The notes under the pieces are model-generated. The model had not been told where the DNA came from. It saw only the letters and a program-made list of their open reading frames with translations, and did no database searches. Made by a program: the position numbers and the translations under genes. From NCBI GenBank assembly GCA_032716605.1, contig CM064519.1, positions 14,013,468 through 14,077,467 on the forward strand: 64,000 nucleotides of DNA. Direction: 5' to 3'. The DNA is from Paralithodes platypus (lineage: Eukaryota > Arthropoda > Malacostraca > Decapoda > Lithodidae). This document shows, piece by piece, positions 12,191 to 23,027 of the stretch; position 1 is the first letter of the stretch, and every line of letters begins with the position of its first letter.

Positions 12191-12637
12191 ATGATCCAGA
12201 ACTGGATAATTTCTGTTTTGGCACCCTGGTCGACACACATTGACATTGTTGTAGATATACTAGTAGAAGATAATCCTGCTGCCCAGCCCTCCGCATCAGC
12301 CTTAATTGGCATGTCGGCTCTTAAAACGCTGAAGCGACTATATTTCTCTCCCGGCCATGATCTTGCAGAGGAGACGACTGATGTGAACTTTGCGAAGGAA
12401 AGGCAGCAAAAGGGTATTGACAAAATTTGTTCAGTTTACTTTAAGGAGGAGGAGGCAGCTCCCGAAAAGCCGTCCATAGCTCTGAGGTGGAAGGAAAATG
12501 AAGTTATGAAAGAGGAAGGTAGGCCTAGGCCTATTATGAAGCCGGAAAGTGGTGTTGAGAAGGTGGTTGTCACTACAAAGAGGAAGCTGGGCATGACAGA
12601 TGAAGGTTCCTGTAGCAAGAAACAAAGGGTTGATTAG
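12191..12637 (+). CDS. orphan ORF, 148 codons, function unknown
   Basis: I do not recognise this protein. It starts with ATG, is mildly acidic in the middle (EEEAAPEKP near residues 83-91) and ends in a basic stretch with two short basic clusters (TTKRKLG, SKKQRVD) that could act as a nuclear signal. There is no membrane segment or signal peptide. A TAGGCCTAGGCCT word typical of the surrounding non-coding DNA lies inside it (about 12520), which argues either for a retained intron or for chance openness. It ends 24 bases before the outer fold-back at 12661. It could be a last exon of a host gene, a transposase fragment, or spurious. Confidence 0.3.
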   Translation: MIQNWIISVLAPWSTHIDIVVDILVEDNPAAQPSASALIGMSALKTLKRLYFSPGHDLAEETTDVNFAKERQQKGIDKICSVYFKEEEAAPEKPSIALRWKENEVMKEEGRPRPIMKPESGVEKVVVTTKRKLGMTDEGSCSKKQRVD

Positions 12638-12977
12638 GCTATTGATAAGAGAAAAATCAAGGTAAGATTAGGAGTAGTGGGCATACCACTACCACCATAG
12701 GCCTATAGCATAAATCATCTATAAAAACTTAACTTAACCTTGGCCTAGTATTCTCATTACTACATGAATACTAGGTTAGGTTAGGTTGTTTGGTTAGGTT
12801 AACGGGTCAATATACAGGAGGCGCTACAATATAGGTAGCAAAATTATAATGGTAGTTTTGGGTTCCTATCATCATATGCTTCATTTCTATATACTTTTTA
12901 TCCCCGGGAAAGAAAAAAAAAATCTTTATTTTTTTATTGGATTTTTTTATTTTTTTTTATTAACCCCTCCAACCCGG

Positions 12978-13043
12978 ATGGGCTCTTGAACGCCCATAAC
13001 AACCTCGGCCCGCGCAACCCGGAAGGGCTCTTGAACGCCCATT
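12978..13043 (+). promoter_or_regulatory. P1 left subterminal twin hairpins
   Basis: Two near-identical 20-base palindromic units, ATGGGCTCTTGAACGCCCAT at 12978-12997 and AAGGGCTCTTGAACGCCCAT at 13023-13042, start about 46 bases apart just inside the left end. P2 has two units at the same place with a different stem sequence. Likely transposase-binding sites; that role is inference. Confidence 0.6.
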
Positions 13044-13156
13044 GCTTGCATGCGTGCTTTCGAATGCCGCGCGTACATTTTCGGTATCGTGGGACGGTAG
13101 GTGGCGCCACCAGGCGTAAACTCCGCCACAGCAACAGTATCTACCCCGACGCCATC

Positions 13157-16042
13157 ATGGACAGTACGCCAAATAGTGATTCCGCTGTGTCCGATACCGT
13201 GCTTCCTACGACGCCCTTGCTTGTTCGTCGCGCCTTACCCCGACGCCATCGCCTAAATGTGTTATCTCCCGGAGGTATTGAGACGACATTGAGACTTTAT
13301 GAGCGAGCTGATGCCAAGCATAATGTTGATGATGAAGTCAGTGACGACTCCAGTAATTATAAGTTGAGTGATTATGGCCATGAGAGTGATAAAGAAGAGC
13401 AATTCCTGGGATTTGTGAGAGAACATGACAGTGATGAGAGTGATGAAGGTGATGTACCAGTTGTTGAGGAAGCTGGTTTACCTAAAGACAGTGAACTTGA
13501 GAGAGTGAGCGAGTGGGAGAGTTCAAGGTCACTCACCAAATTTCGCTTAAGTGACACGACGCCAAGCCCTTCCCCTGGTAAATCGCCTTTCAAGCTACAT
13601 TTGTATAAGCAGAAAATACTTGAGAAGGCGGCCGCGGCAGCTAGGGAACAAGCAAAACTACTTGGTGAGGATGAGGCTGTGAGTGAGGGTCAGCGTGGTG
13701 ACCCTTCTCGTCCGCCATTGTCTCCCTTATCTACCCACGCCACCCAAGATGACCCGGATGCCCCGCATTCTTCCCCACCACCCCCACCATTGCCAAGGGT
13801 TGAGGACCCCACACTTTCGGCCTATTTGCCTCCTAGGTCCCCCGACAGGAGACATACTGCTGCCGAAAAGGGGAAAGGTAGGAAATATACCAAGAAAATT
13901 AAGAAAAGTAAGAGAGTTTTGTTCGAGGCTCCCGCGGCGTCCACCCCGGCCGGCCCCAGCCATACGTCCCCGCAACTTTCCCCACGGTCCTCCCCACCTC
14001 TCCCGCCTTCAACATGTCTTCCTGAAGAAGTCTTTGAGCTCGCATCACCAATACCTGGCCCTAGTGACAGTGAAACATTGCTTTCTGTCACTCGTCGCAG
14101 GCCAAGGAGCCCGGGACCTCGGGGGGACACAGCCTCACCTGCCACTCCTTCCCCACCTCGCCCACCCGCACGCCGCCCACGCATCACTGGTTCCCCGCCA
14201 GATTATGTGGGGGCCACTGATGATGAAGGGCACCTCTCTGAAGACTCTGGCCATGATTACATAGGTCCACCGTCAGGGCAAGATGACCACTCTGACGATG
14301 ACTATATGGACATCGACGACCCTCGACCCATCCGCTTGGCCCGGCGTCGTGCTGCCCGTCGTGCTGCCCACCGCCCTGGCCGCCGCCCTCGCCGCCCTAG
14401 GGCGCGCGCCTCCCGAGTTGGCCGTGGGCGTGCTGGGCCACCAGCTGGAGCTCCTCGTCAGCGTAGACAAGACCCATTCTACGTTTTTCAGTGGCAAGAC
14501 GTAGTTGATGAGGATGCATACAACCCTGATGTGCCAGCTTTTGATGAGGTACTGGAGGGTTCAGGCGTTACCCCCAATTTTCCTGCAGGCCCCAATGCTC
14601 CACCACACGAACTGTTTGAGGCCTTCTTTGATGAGGAGGTGGTAGGCTATGTTGTCAAAGAGACAAATAAGCAGCACCAATTCCAGGTCCACTTTTTGGG
14701 AAAGGTGACCAAGGGCCACATGAGGCAGTGGACCCCAGTGACTCATAAATAGTTCATGGTGTTCCTGGCACTCACCATGCTAATGCCTCATGTCAAGAAG
14801 CATAGGTTGCCTGACTATTGGATCACCAATGATCTGATATCCACCCCTGCCTTCGGGAAATATATGTCTCGCGACCGGTACCTTGATATCCTCGCAGCGC
14901 TCCATCTTGTCACCAACCTTGACGTCCACCTCCCAGACAAGCTGTGGAAGATTAGGACGTTGTATGAGATGATGCGAGAACGCTTCACCTCCTACTTCAA
15001 GCCCTTCCGCAAGGTCGTCATTGACGAGTCTCTTGTGCTGTTCCGGGGAAAACTCAGCTTCCGGCAGTACATCCCCTCAAAAAGACATCGCTTTGGCATA
15101 AAATTCTTTGTGCTGTGCGACTGCCAAACTGGCTATGTCCTGGACTTCCTGGTCTACAGCGGGAAGGAAGGGGACTTGCTTGTGGACCCCCTCATTGGCT
15201 TTGGCGGAGCAGTGGTGCAAGCCATGATGGACCGCTACTTTCATAAGAATCACGTCCTCTACACGGACAATTATTACACGTCCCCCACTCTCTCACAGTA
15301 CCTGCATGAGCGCAAGACGAGGACTGTAGGCACAGTACGAGGGAAAAGGAAGGGCATGCCACCTTTCCCTCCAAAGACCAAAAAAGGTGATGTGTTCAAG
15401 AAGAAGTCGGGGCCCATTCTGGCTATCCACTGGCACGACCAGCGGAAGGTCAACCTCCTGACCACCATCCACAAGGGGGAAATGGTGGAGACTGGCAAGG
15501 TGGATCGCCGCACCCAGGCCAGGGTGACCAAGCCCGATGCTGTCCTGGACTACAACATCAACATGAGGCTGGTGGACAAGTCCGACATGCAGATAGGCTT
15601 CATTGACTGCCTGCGTACCTCGTGCAGATGGTACAAAAAGTTCTTTCTGCATATGGTGGACATGTCAGTTCTGAATGCCTACAACATATACAAGCTTCGG
15701 AATGTGAACACACCCATGAAGTTCAATAGCCTGCGGAGGTTCCAAAAGCAGGTGTTGACGGAGCTCCTGGAGAAGTATGCTATGCCACAGAGGGCAGTGG
15801 CACATCCTGGGCCCGCCGTTATTGACCGCTTGCAGTCTGCTCAATACTTGACTAGGCACAGGCTTGGTTCCCTGCCTCAGAATGAATCCGGAAGAACACA
15901 GCAGAAGCGGTGCCATGTCTGCTACAACAGCAGGGTGAAGCCGAGGTCAGGTAAAAAGTCAACCCTGGAGTGTGTGGAGTGCAAGGTGGCACTCTGTGCT
16001 GTAGATTGCTTCTTTGATTACCACTCCAAGCTGGAGTTCTAA
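13157..16042 (+). pseudogene. piggyBac transposase P1, one nonsense codon
   Basis: The start is placed at the ATG of 13157 (GCCATCATGG context), which aligns with the P2 start; the open frame extends further upstream (12986) without support. The first about 530 residues are a low-complexity acidic, Ser/Pro- and Arg-rich region; the frame then meets TAG at 14750-14752, where P2 reads GAG (the two differ at CCCGAG against AAATAG). The rest, 14753-16042, is open and has the DDE_Tnp_1_7 core with VIDESLV, YTDNYYTSP and LVDKSD as the three catalytic Asp motifs. It ends in a Cys/His-rich domain (CHVC, CVEC, then Cys and His). Apart from the stop it is well preserved, so inactivation looks recent. 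Confidence 0.92.
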
Positions 16043-16320
16043 TAATCATACTGAAATTGCCAAATAAAATGACAATATGTACACTATAATTATATATAGG
16101 CAAAAAGTGGAAGAAAACCAATGTATTGTAATACAAAAGTCATGTATTATGAGAACATTGATACAAATACAATTACACCATAATAATATGTGAAAGTGAC
16201 ACATATGTATATACCAAGTGACATTCATATGATTAGAACCTATAGAAATCAGTGAAAAAAGACACAATAAATTGTATATAAATCGTTTACAAATCATATA
16301 ACTAAGTGAAAGTGACACAA

Positions 16321-16995
16321 GACCTAATATTTGATGGCCAAAGTATAATAAACACCTGTGATAACGAATAATCAGTGCCTAATACAACAATAACCTACCT
16401 CAATTACTAATAAAATGTACGGTATCGAGTGAAAATGAGCATTATCAGTGACAGTGACACTCTCTAAAGCATATTTGTCAAAGTGAAAGTGACACAAGAC
16501 CTAATATTTGATGGCCAAAGTATAATAAACACCTGTGATAACGAATAATCAGTGCCTAATACAACAATAACCTACCTCAATTACTAATAAAATGTACGGT
16601 ATCGAGTGAAAATGAGCATTATCAGTGACAGTGACACTCTCTAAAGCATATTTGTCAAAGTGAAAGTGACACAAGACCTAATATTTGATGGCCAAAGTAT
16701 AATAAACACCTGTGATAACGAATAATCAGTGCCTAATACAACAATAACCTACCTCAATTACTAATAAAATGTACGGTATCGAGTGAAAATGAGCATTATC
16801 AGTGACAGTGACACTCTAAAGCATATTTGTCAAAGTGAAAGTGACACAAGACCTAATATTTGATGGCCAAAGTATAATAAACACCTGTGATAACGAATAA
16901 TCAGTGCCTAATACAACAATAAGCTACCTCAATTACTAATAAAATGTACGGTATCGAGTGAAAATTAGCAATATCAGTGACAGTGATACCCTAAT
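16321..16995 (+). repeat. four tandem roughly 177-bp repeats in P1
   Basis: Units begin at 16321, 16498, 16675 and 16850 (GACCTAATATTTGATGGCCA), giving periods of 177, 177 and 175; the last is slightly shorter. Each unit contains AGTGAAAGTGACAC and GACAGTGACACTC, variants of one AGTGACA word. P2 carries three homologous units, so copy number differs between copies while position is conserved. Confidence 0.93.
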
Positions 16996-17785
16996 AAACA
17001 TATTTTATATAATTGGCCTCAAAATAACTAGAAAATATCAAATAAACATCACATTCTCAATATCAAACACTAAAATCGTCTAAGGGAGATAAATACTTTG
17101 GCGCGGCGAGCGGCTAGGTGCGTCGTAGCCATGGCCGAGGCGACGCGTCCGAACGCGGGAAGAATTTTCCGCCGAAAAGCACTCGTCTTCCCGCGCTCAC
17201 CATTATGCAACCAGAGGGGCTAGAGACCTCTACTCAACGCCATTCGACAGAGGAAGGTTTGTGGAACATTATTCTTTTTTATTTACAACATTACATGACA
17301 TATTCATTGACTTACAGAGTAGTTAACATAGGCCAAAGATCGTCAAAACACCCGGTACCGGAGCACAGTCGCAAGCTATAGCCCCCGGGGCTGGAGGGTT
17401 AACCTAGGCCTAACCAAAAAACCTAACCTAACCTAACCTAAATGTATTTGGGGGCTATTAGATTAGGTTAGGTTAGGTTTTTTGGTTAGGTTAATGACCA
17501 AAACAAAAAATCCCAAGAAAATAAATTAAAAATTCCAAGATTTTTTTTGTTTTTTTTTCCCGTGGATAAAAAGTATATAGAAATGAAGCATATGATGATA
17601 GGAACCCAAAACTACCATTAGAATTTTGCTACCTATATTGTAGCGCCTCCTGTATATTGACCGGTTAACGTTTTATAGATGAGTTATGCTGTATGTCGGT
17701 TGTAGTACGCCCACTACTCTTAATCTTACCAAATCAGCTCAAATGTGACAAAAGCGGGTAAAAATTGAAGACCTCGGACAGCCTT

Positions 17786-17897
17786 GGGCAAGAATGTTAA
17801 GTGCGGGCGTACCGCCAGCCTTGTTTACACTACGCGTAGTGGCGTCGGACCTTTCCCATCATGTTCCCGTCTATTTTGACTGCCTTTAGATATAAAA
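17786..17897 (+). repeat. hAT-like MITE end fragment joined to LINE-B
   Basis: GGGCAAGAATGTTAAGTGCG and the following CGTACCGCC...TTGTTTACACTACGCG, then TTTTGACTGCCTTTAGATA, match the left half of the MITE at 46244-46464. It stops where LINE-B sequence starts (ATGGATGGAGTCATGAAAGA). Confidence 0.55.
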
Positions 17898-18050
17898 ATA
17901 TGGATGGAGTCATGAAAGAAATACCGGTACTATCAAGAGCAGTGGATGTTGGTGTATCGCTGAAAAGGGAGGGAATTGAGTGGAAGCTACCTATACTGCT
18001 GTTTGTGGATGATACAGTTCTGATGCGTGATAATGAATGGGAGTTGCAGG
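17898..18050 (+). pseudogene. LINE-B RT palm fragment, 5' half of a split copy
   Basis: Encodes MDGVMKEI, then AVDVGVSLKREGIEWKLPIL and LFVDDTVLM, the RT catalytic-Asp region of LINE-B (the main copy has LFLDD). A 6-base change CCGGTA interrupts it at 17925. The fragment ends with GTTGCAGG at 18043-18050, which is repeated at 24117-24124 where the same LINE-B copy resumes. The two are halves of one copy. Confidence 0.82.
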
Positions 18051-18309
18051 CAGGGTGTCAATCCACAAAATATGAATTGTGTTATTATGGTTTATTATTT
18101 TGTTATCATTATAGCGCGATGGAGCGGCGAAGGCGCGAGCTCTAGGGGGGTCCGGGGGCATGCCCCCCCCCCCCGTGATTTTTTGGAGAATTTAGGTGTC
18201 TAAAGCAGTATTTCCTGCAATCTAAAAGCAATCAAGATGGAAAATATGGAGACCAAAATTATGTCAATTTACCTTTTTTTGTTTCTTTAAAAAAAAAAAG
18301 GGGGTAAAT

Positions 18310-18800
18310 TGATACGGTGTGACAGTCACGAGTTTTTGCATGTGTTTGTTTGTTTTTTGCATTTTTTCTTTGATATACAGTGTTGTTTTATACCAAGGAC
18401 TGTCGCAAATGAGTATTTACCCATTATCCACCAATCTAAAAACACTAGTGGGGACTCTGGGGAGGGCTATGAAGATCAGGGAAATTGCGGGGTAAAAAGG
18501 GAAAAATAGGGGTAATATGGGAAGAACTCTGAAAATATAATATAGAAAAGTAAGAAAACGTTAAAATGTGAAAATCCGAGCCAAGTTTGGCAAAAGTTGG
18601 CTCGGATTTGGGTATTTTTCAGAGTACAAAAACTCCAAAATTGGGAAAAAAAGTTGGCTCTGCTTTTGGCATTTTTCAAAGTAAAAAAACCCAGTAATTG
18701 AATTTTGAGAGTTGGCTCGAGTTTTCATGTTTTTTTAAACCCATTAAACCCCAAAATTTGAAAACCCGAGCCAACATTTGCCAAAACTTGGCTCGGGTTT
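18310..18800 (+). repeat. GAGCCAA hairpin repeat block
   Basis: Contains the stem-loops CCGAGCCAAGTTTGGC...TTGGCTCGG (18573-18608) and CCCGAGCCAACATTTGCC...TTGGCTCGGG (18763-18798), with half-units between. The same block, in the same internal order, is at 25180-25560, 39807-39919 (partial) and 41085-41480 (reverse). The CR1-like element at 18801 inserted directly after GGCTCGGGTTT; the block resumes at about 23251 (TTTTTTTAAGTAAAAAAACACAGTAACC). Confidence 0.75.
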
Positions 18801-19013
18801 AAGAACATAAGAACATAAGAAAATGGGAGTCTGCAGAAAGCCGATTGGCCTAAGCAAGGCAGATCCCTGTCTCACACAACCCCAATTACAAAGCCCAATT
18901 ATAGGCTCAACACTCTAATACCCTGAGGATCATCTTACCAAAACGGTTAGAGATTAACGCAGGATTACGGGGGTCTGCAGAGTGCTGATTGGCCCAACCC
19001 TGCTGATCCCCCT

Positions 19014-22000
19014 TCACACCCAACCCTTCTCGTCCATATGCTTATCCAATTTTATCTTAAAGCTCCCTATCGTTTTTAATCCCACTATAGCACTTGGTAG
19101 TCCATTCCACCCATCTACAACTCTGTTACCAAACCAATATTTGCCTATATCTTTTCTGAAACAAAATTTATCTAATTTGAAACCATTGGTACGAGTTCTT
19201 TCGCTATCACTGAGCTTTAGTACATTTGTCATGTCCCCTTTGTTAATCCCACTAACCCACTTGAACACCTCTATCATATCCCCTCTAACTCTGCGTCTCT
19301 CTAACGAATGTAAGCCTAATTTCTTCAACCTTTCTTTATACGGAAGATTTCTAATATTATGGATAATTTTTGTCATTCTACGTTGTACTCTCTCCAATGA
19401 ATCTATGTCCATTCTGTAATAAGGACACCAAAATTGAACAGCATAATCCATATGGGGTCTCACTAATGACAAGTAAAGTTTTAAGATAACATCAGCAGTT
19501 CTGTTACTCACACTCCTTGAGATGAATCCGAGAATCCTGTTTGCCTTGTTTCGAACGCTTATACACTGTTGTCTAGGCTTCAAATCATTGCTAACAAACA
19601 CACCTAGATCTTTCTCACAATTCGAGTTTTCTAATTCCACATTAGCTAGTTTATATTTAACATTTGTATGCATCTTCCCTATCTTTAATACCTTGCATTT
19701 GTCAATGTTAAACTTCATCTGCCAATTTACTGACCATTCGTGTAAGGTATCTAGATCCCTTTGGAGGCACTCTATATCTCTATCTGAATCAATTGTTCTC
19801 CCCATTTTGGTATCGTCTGCAAATTTACTTATCCTACTAGTTATACCTAAATCAAGGTCATTTATGTATATAACAAACAACAGAGGACCTAATACAGATC
19901 CCTGGGGGACACCACTTTTGACTGCTCCCCATTCTGACTTCGTACCATTTATGCTGACTCTCTGCTTCCTACCAATTAGCCATGACCTAATCCATCCCAA
20001 CAACGCCCCACCTATTCCATGCGCCTCAACCTTTCTCATCAATCTCTCATGGGGGACTCTGTCAAAAGCTTTACTGAAATCTAAATATATTATATCATAT
20101 GACTTGTCATTATCTACTGCTTCATATACCTCTAAGAAAAAACTAAGCAAATTAGTAAGGCAAGAACGTCCCTGAGTGAATCCATGCTGAGAAGAATTTA
20201 TTAAATTAAATGTATCTAAGTGGTTTCTAATTTTACTAGCAATAATAGACTCTAGTAGCTTTCCTATGATTGATGTAAGACTAATGGGACGGTAATTGGA
20301 TGCTATTGATTTGTCACCTTTTTTGAAGATCGGAACTACGTTTGCAAGCTTCCAAGCTTCTGGAACTATACCTGTCTCCAATGACTTGTTAAATAAAAAT
20401 GTTAATGGGTAACTTAACTCATCCCTACATTCTTTTAATACTCTAGCATATACCTCATCAGGACCAGGCGATTTATGAGGTTTCAGTCTGTCAATTTCCT
20501 TAAGCACATCATTTCTACTTATAGTAACCGTACTTAACCTATTTTCTATACTATCGCTATATACCTTACGGACTTCTGGAAACTGTGCCAAATTTTCATT
20601 AGTGAAAACGGAAAGAAATTGACTTTAATGTACTGCACATTTCTAAATCATTTTCTGTCATTTCTCCTATCGAAGTTTTAAGGGGACCAATTACATCTCT
20701 AACCTTGGATTTATATAGTTGGTAAAAAGCTTTAGGATTATTTTTTGAGTCATTGGCAACCTTAATTTCATAATTTCTTTTTTCTTTCCTAATATCCTTT
20801 TTTACCTGTCTTGATAGATTCTGATAGTAAGCAAGTAGGTGAATTTCGCCTTTTCTAATTTTTCTATATATTCCTCTCTTTTGTCCTAGAAGATCTAATA
20901 GTCTATTATTCATCCATTTGGGTTGGTTCTGTGTTGATCTAAATTTTCTTTTGGGTATGTATTTATTTTGTGCATTGAATACTGACTTGATAAAATTATC
21001 GTATGTATCTACCAAGGTTGACGTCTCTTCCTGACTTAAGATGACAGGTGCCTGAGAAGGGGTACACTCATTTGGACACCTGGATCGACTTAATTTTTTG
21101 ACCATAGGGTCCGCTAATAGGGCTCTTCTTAACCCACCATAATTGGCTTTTCTAAAGTCAGGTATTAATGTTGTATTCTCTCTGGTATTACCTTTCCATT
21201 GTATATTAAAATACACAGAATTGTGGTCACTATTTCCTAGGTGGTCCCCTATCTCTACATTATTTACCATATGTTCATTGTTACTGAAAACTAAATCGAG
21301 AATATTATTACCTCTAGTCGGCGTATCTATGAATTGAAATAAAAAACTATCTTGTACTACCTCTATAAACTCCTCAGAATCAGAGTCTCCTATTTGATGC
21401 TGCCAATCTATATTCGGAAAATTAAAATCCCCCATAATGCACACATTGCTAAACCTTGATGCCATTTTAATTTCCTCCCATAATGACGTTCCGTCATTTC
21501 TACTCATATTTGGCGGTCTATACATAACTCCAATAATTATGGTCTCACTACCTTCGTTAACCTCTACCCAAACACTTTCATTATCGTTATTTAGTCTAAT
21601 ACCTGATTTAATACAGCTTTTTAATGTACTCCTGACAAACACTGCTATACCGCCACCCCTCTTACTTGTTCGGTCATATTTAAACAAACTATATCCTGGT
21701 ATATCAAATTCTTCTAAAAAATGCCTGGTTTCTGTATTAATCCACGTTTCAGTTAGAGCTATTATGTCTATATTTTCTTTGCTAACAAGGGCTCTAAGTT
21801 CGTTCATTTTGTTACATAGACTCCTACAGTTTGTGTAATATACTCTCAATTTACTTCTTTTCTTTATACCTAATTTACCTTTGTTTTTAGCGACATTTCC
21901 ATCTTCCGTTGCACCATCACTACTATCATTTGCATTATAGTCATCATTTTTAGCATGAGACTGAATATCCTTATCGCTTTCGCCTGACGCTAAAATTGTT

Positions 22001-22041
22001 CCATTTAACCTCTCATTTACACTCTCAATATTTCTGTTCAA
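19014..22041 (-). pseudogene. CR1-like ORF2: endonuclease-reverse transcriptase, frameshifted
   Basis: The AP-type endonuclease (21900-21150) shows ALTETWI, GVMYRPP, GDFNFPNIDW and GNSDHN motifs, which nick the target DNA. The RT part (20591-19014) shows the fingers motif KSPGPDEVYARVL, NYRPISLTS, LDFSKAFDRVPHE, GVPQGSVLGP and the catalytic FADDTK. A 2-base deletion near 20616, seen by comparison with 29615-29692, shifts the frame and ends the first part at about 20599. The frame starts with a TTG overlapping the ORF1 stop; the first ATG is already inside the endonuclease (NKMNEL). Non-functional in this copy as read. Confidence 0.9.
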
Positions 22042-23027
22042 AACCCCACAACCACCCTATCTAAAGAACTAGCTAATGTAGAAACCCCTAACCGTGAAAG
22101 ATGAACCCCATCCCTTGCGTACATCCCATCTCTCCCATAGAAACTATCCCAGTTATCAATGAATGGTATTGCTTTTTCTTTGCAATATTTCTCCAAACGG
22201 CAATTGACACCAATCGCCCTGGATGTCCATTCCTTGGGAACTCCTCTTCTGGGTAGGATACAATGTACTACAGGGATTCCTCCCTTCATCCTAACTTTAT
22301 CTAACACATCCCGATACTGCTGCAGCAGTTCCTCACTTCTACCCTTGCCAACATCGTTACTCCCGGCACTGAGACAGATAATGAGGTTATCTCCACTATC
22401 TTCCAAGATGTGGTCCATCTTCTCTAAAACCCTCCCAACTCCATGGCCAGGCAGACACACAACCTTCCTAAGTTTAGTGCGGGTAGCCCTAACTAAATGT
22501 CTTACCATGGAGTCGCCCACAATCGACACAGACTTACCTTTCCCTCGGGAGGATCCAGCAGCTGCAGTTGGAGAACCCCCGGTGGTGGTGGGGGTAGTGG
22601 TGGTGGTAGGTAGCACAGCGTCAGAGGTTGGAGCTGAGTCGGCGGCAGGCACTTCGGTTATCCCTCCCTTATCCTGACTATCTTTTCCCTCACATTCGTC
22701 TCGCAAAGGAGAGAATGTATTTGTCACACTCATCCCTATTCTACTATCCTGCTTCTTGAGTGTGACTTTCCCACCCGTATTTTTAACAACCTGCCATGAA
22801 TACAATTGTTCATCAACTTCCTCCCTTTTCCCCTTACTTGACTTTATTTCCTCTTGGCTAAGCTTGAAAGCTAGATTTTCGTCTTTAATCAAATCCACTT
22901 CCCTCTGAAGTTTAACATTAACCTCCCTTAGAGCCAAGACCTCTTCCTTCACCACAACCATCTCCTCTCTTACCTGGAGAATAAGATGATGCAGATCAGT
23001 TAGAGACTCGCACTCCATACCTGCCAT
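22038..23027 (-). CDS. CR1-like ORF1 with SGNH-type esterase domain
   Basis: The start is the ATG at 23027 (an upstream in-frame TTG at 23054 is not needed). Residues about 10-75 are heptad-rich (VREEMVVVKEEVLALREVNV) and likely form a coiled coil. A Thr/Gly-rich linker follows. The C-terminal half has SGNH/GDSL hydrolase blocks: SIVGDSMV (block I Ser), a Gly block, SAGSNDVGKG (block III Asn) and ARDGVHLSRLG (block V Asp and His). CR1 and related LINEs are known to carry esterase domains in ORF1, with a proposed role in RNP or membrane handling. All catalytic positions are present and the frame is intact. Its stop overlaps the ORF2 frame. Confidence 0.88.
   Translation of the reverse strand: MAGMECESLTDLHHLILQVREEMVVVKEEVLALREVNVKLQREVDLIKDENLAFKLSQEEIKSSKGKREEVDEQLYSWQVVKNTGGKVTLKKQDSRIGMSVTNTFSPLRDECEGKDSQDKGGITEVPAADSAPTSDAVLPTTTTTPTTTGGSPTAAAGSSRGKGKSVSIVGDSMVRHLVRATRTKLRKVVCLPGHGVGRVLEKMDHILEDSGDNLIICLSAGSNDVGKGRSEELLQQYRDVLDKVRMKGGIPVVHCILPRRGVPKEWTSRAIGVNCRLEKYCKEKAIPFIDNWDSFYGRDGMYARDGVHLSRLGVSTLASSLDRVVVGF

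Larger units (their letters stand above)
12964..17398 (+). mobile_element. piggyBac element P1 (4.4 kb), TTAA-flanked
   Basis: The element lies between TTAA copies at 12960-12963 and 17399-17402, the diagnostic piggyBac duplication. Ends are CCCCTCCAACCCGG on the left and, reversed, CCCTCCAGCCCCGG on the right. Inside are two left subterminal hairpins, a transposase frame with one stop, four roughly 177-bp repeats (16321-16995) and a GC-rich right subterminal block (17095-17260) shared with P2. The insertion target is the loop of the GGTCAAT MITE; the matching empty TTAA is at 40557-40560. Confidence 0.93.
12805..17662. mobile_element. GGTCAAT fold-back MITE (about 420 bp), interrupted by piggyBac P1
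   Basis: The ends GGTCAATATACAGGAGGCGC (12805) and its complement (ending 17662) are flanked by a perfect 8-bp duplication GGTTAACG at 12797-12804 and 17663-17670, which suggests an hAT-type or similar transposase. Without P1 and one TTAA the element is 419 bp: long arms and a loop of CCTAA/TTAGG pentamers. A relative without piggyBac lies at 39928-40781. The piggyBac insertion is therefore younger than this MITE. Confidence 0.85.
12661..17730. repeat. outer fold-back element, split by later insertions
   Basis: The left end GGTAAGATTAGGAGTAGTGG (12661) is matched in reverse complement by the sequence ending TACTCTTAATCTTACC at 17730. The match continues inward on both sides (AGCATAAATCATCTATAAAA / its complement), interrupted on the left by TTAGG-type DNA. 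It resembles the 221-bp MITE at 46244-46464. Flanks share AAATCA but a clean 8-bp duplication is not evident, so the superfamily is uncertain. Confidence 0.6.

Noticed and set aside
16321..16995. CRISPR-like array
   Set aside because: Units of 177 bases are repeated without unique spacers, inside a piggyBac element of a eukaryote.
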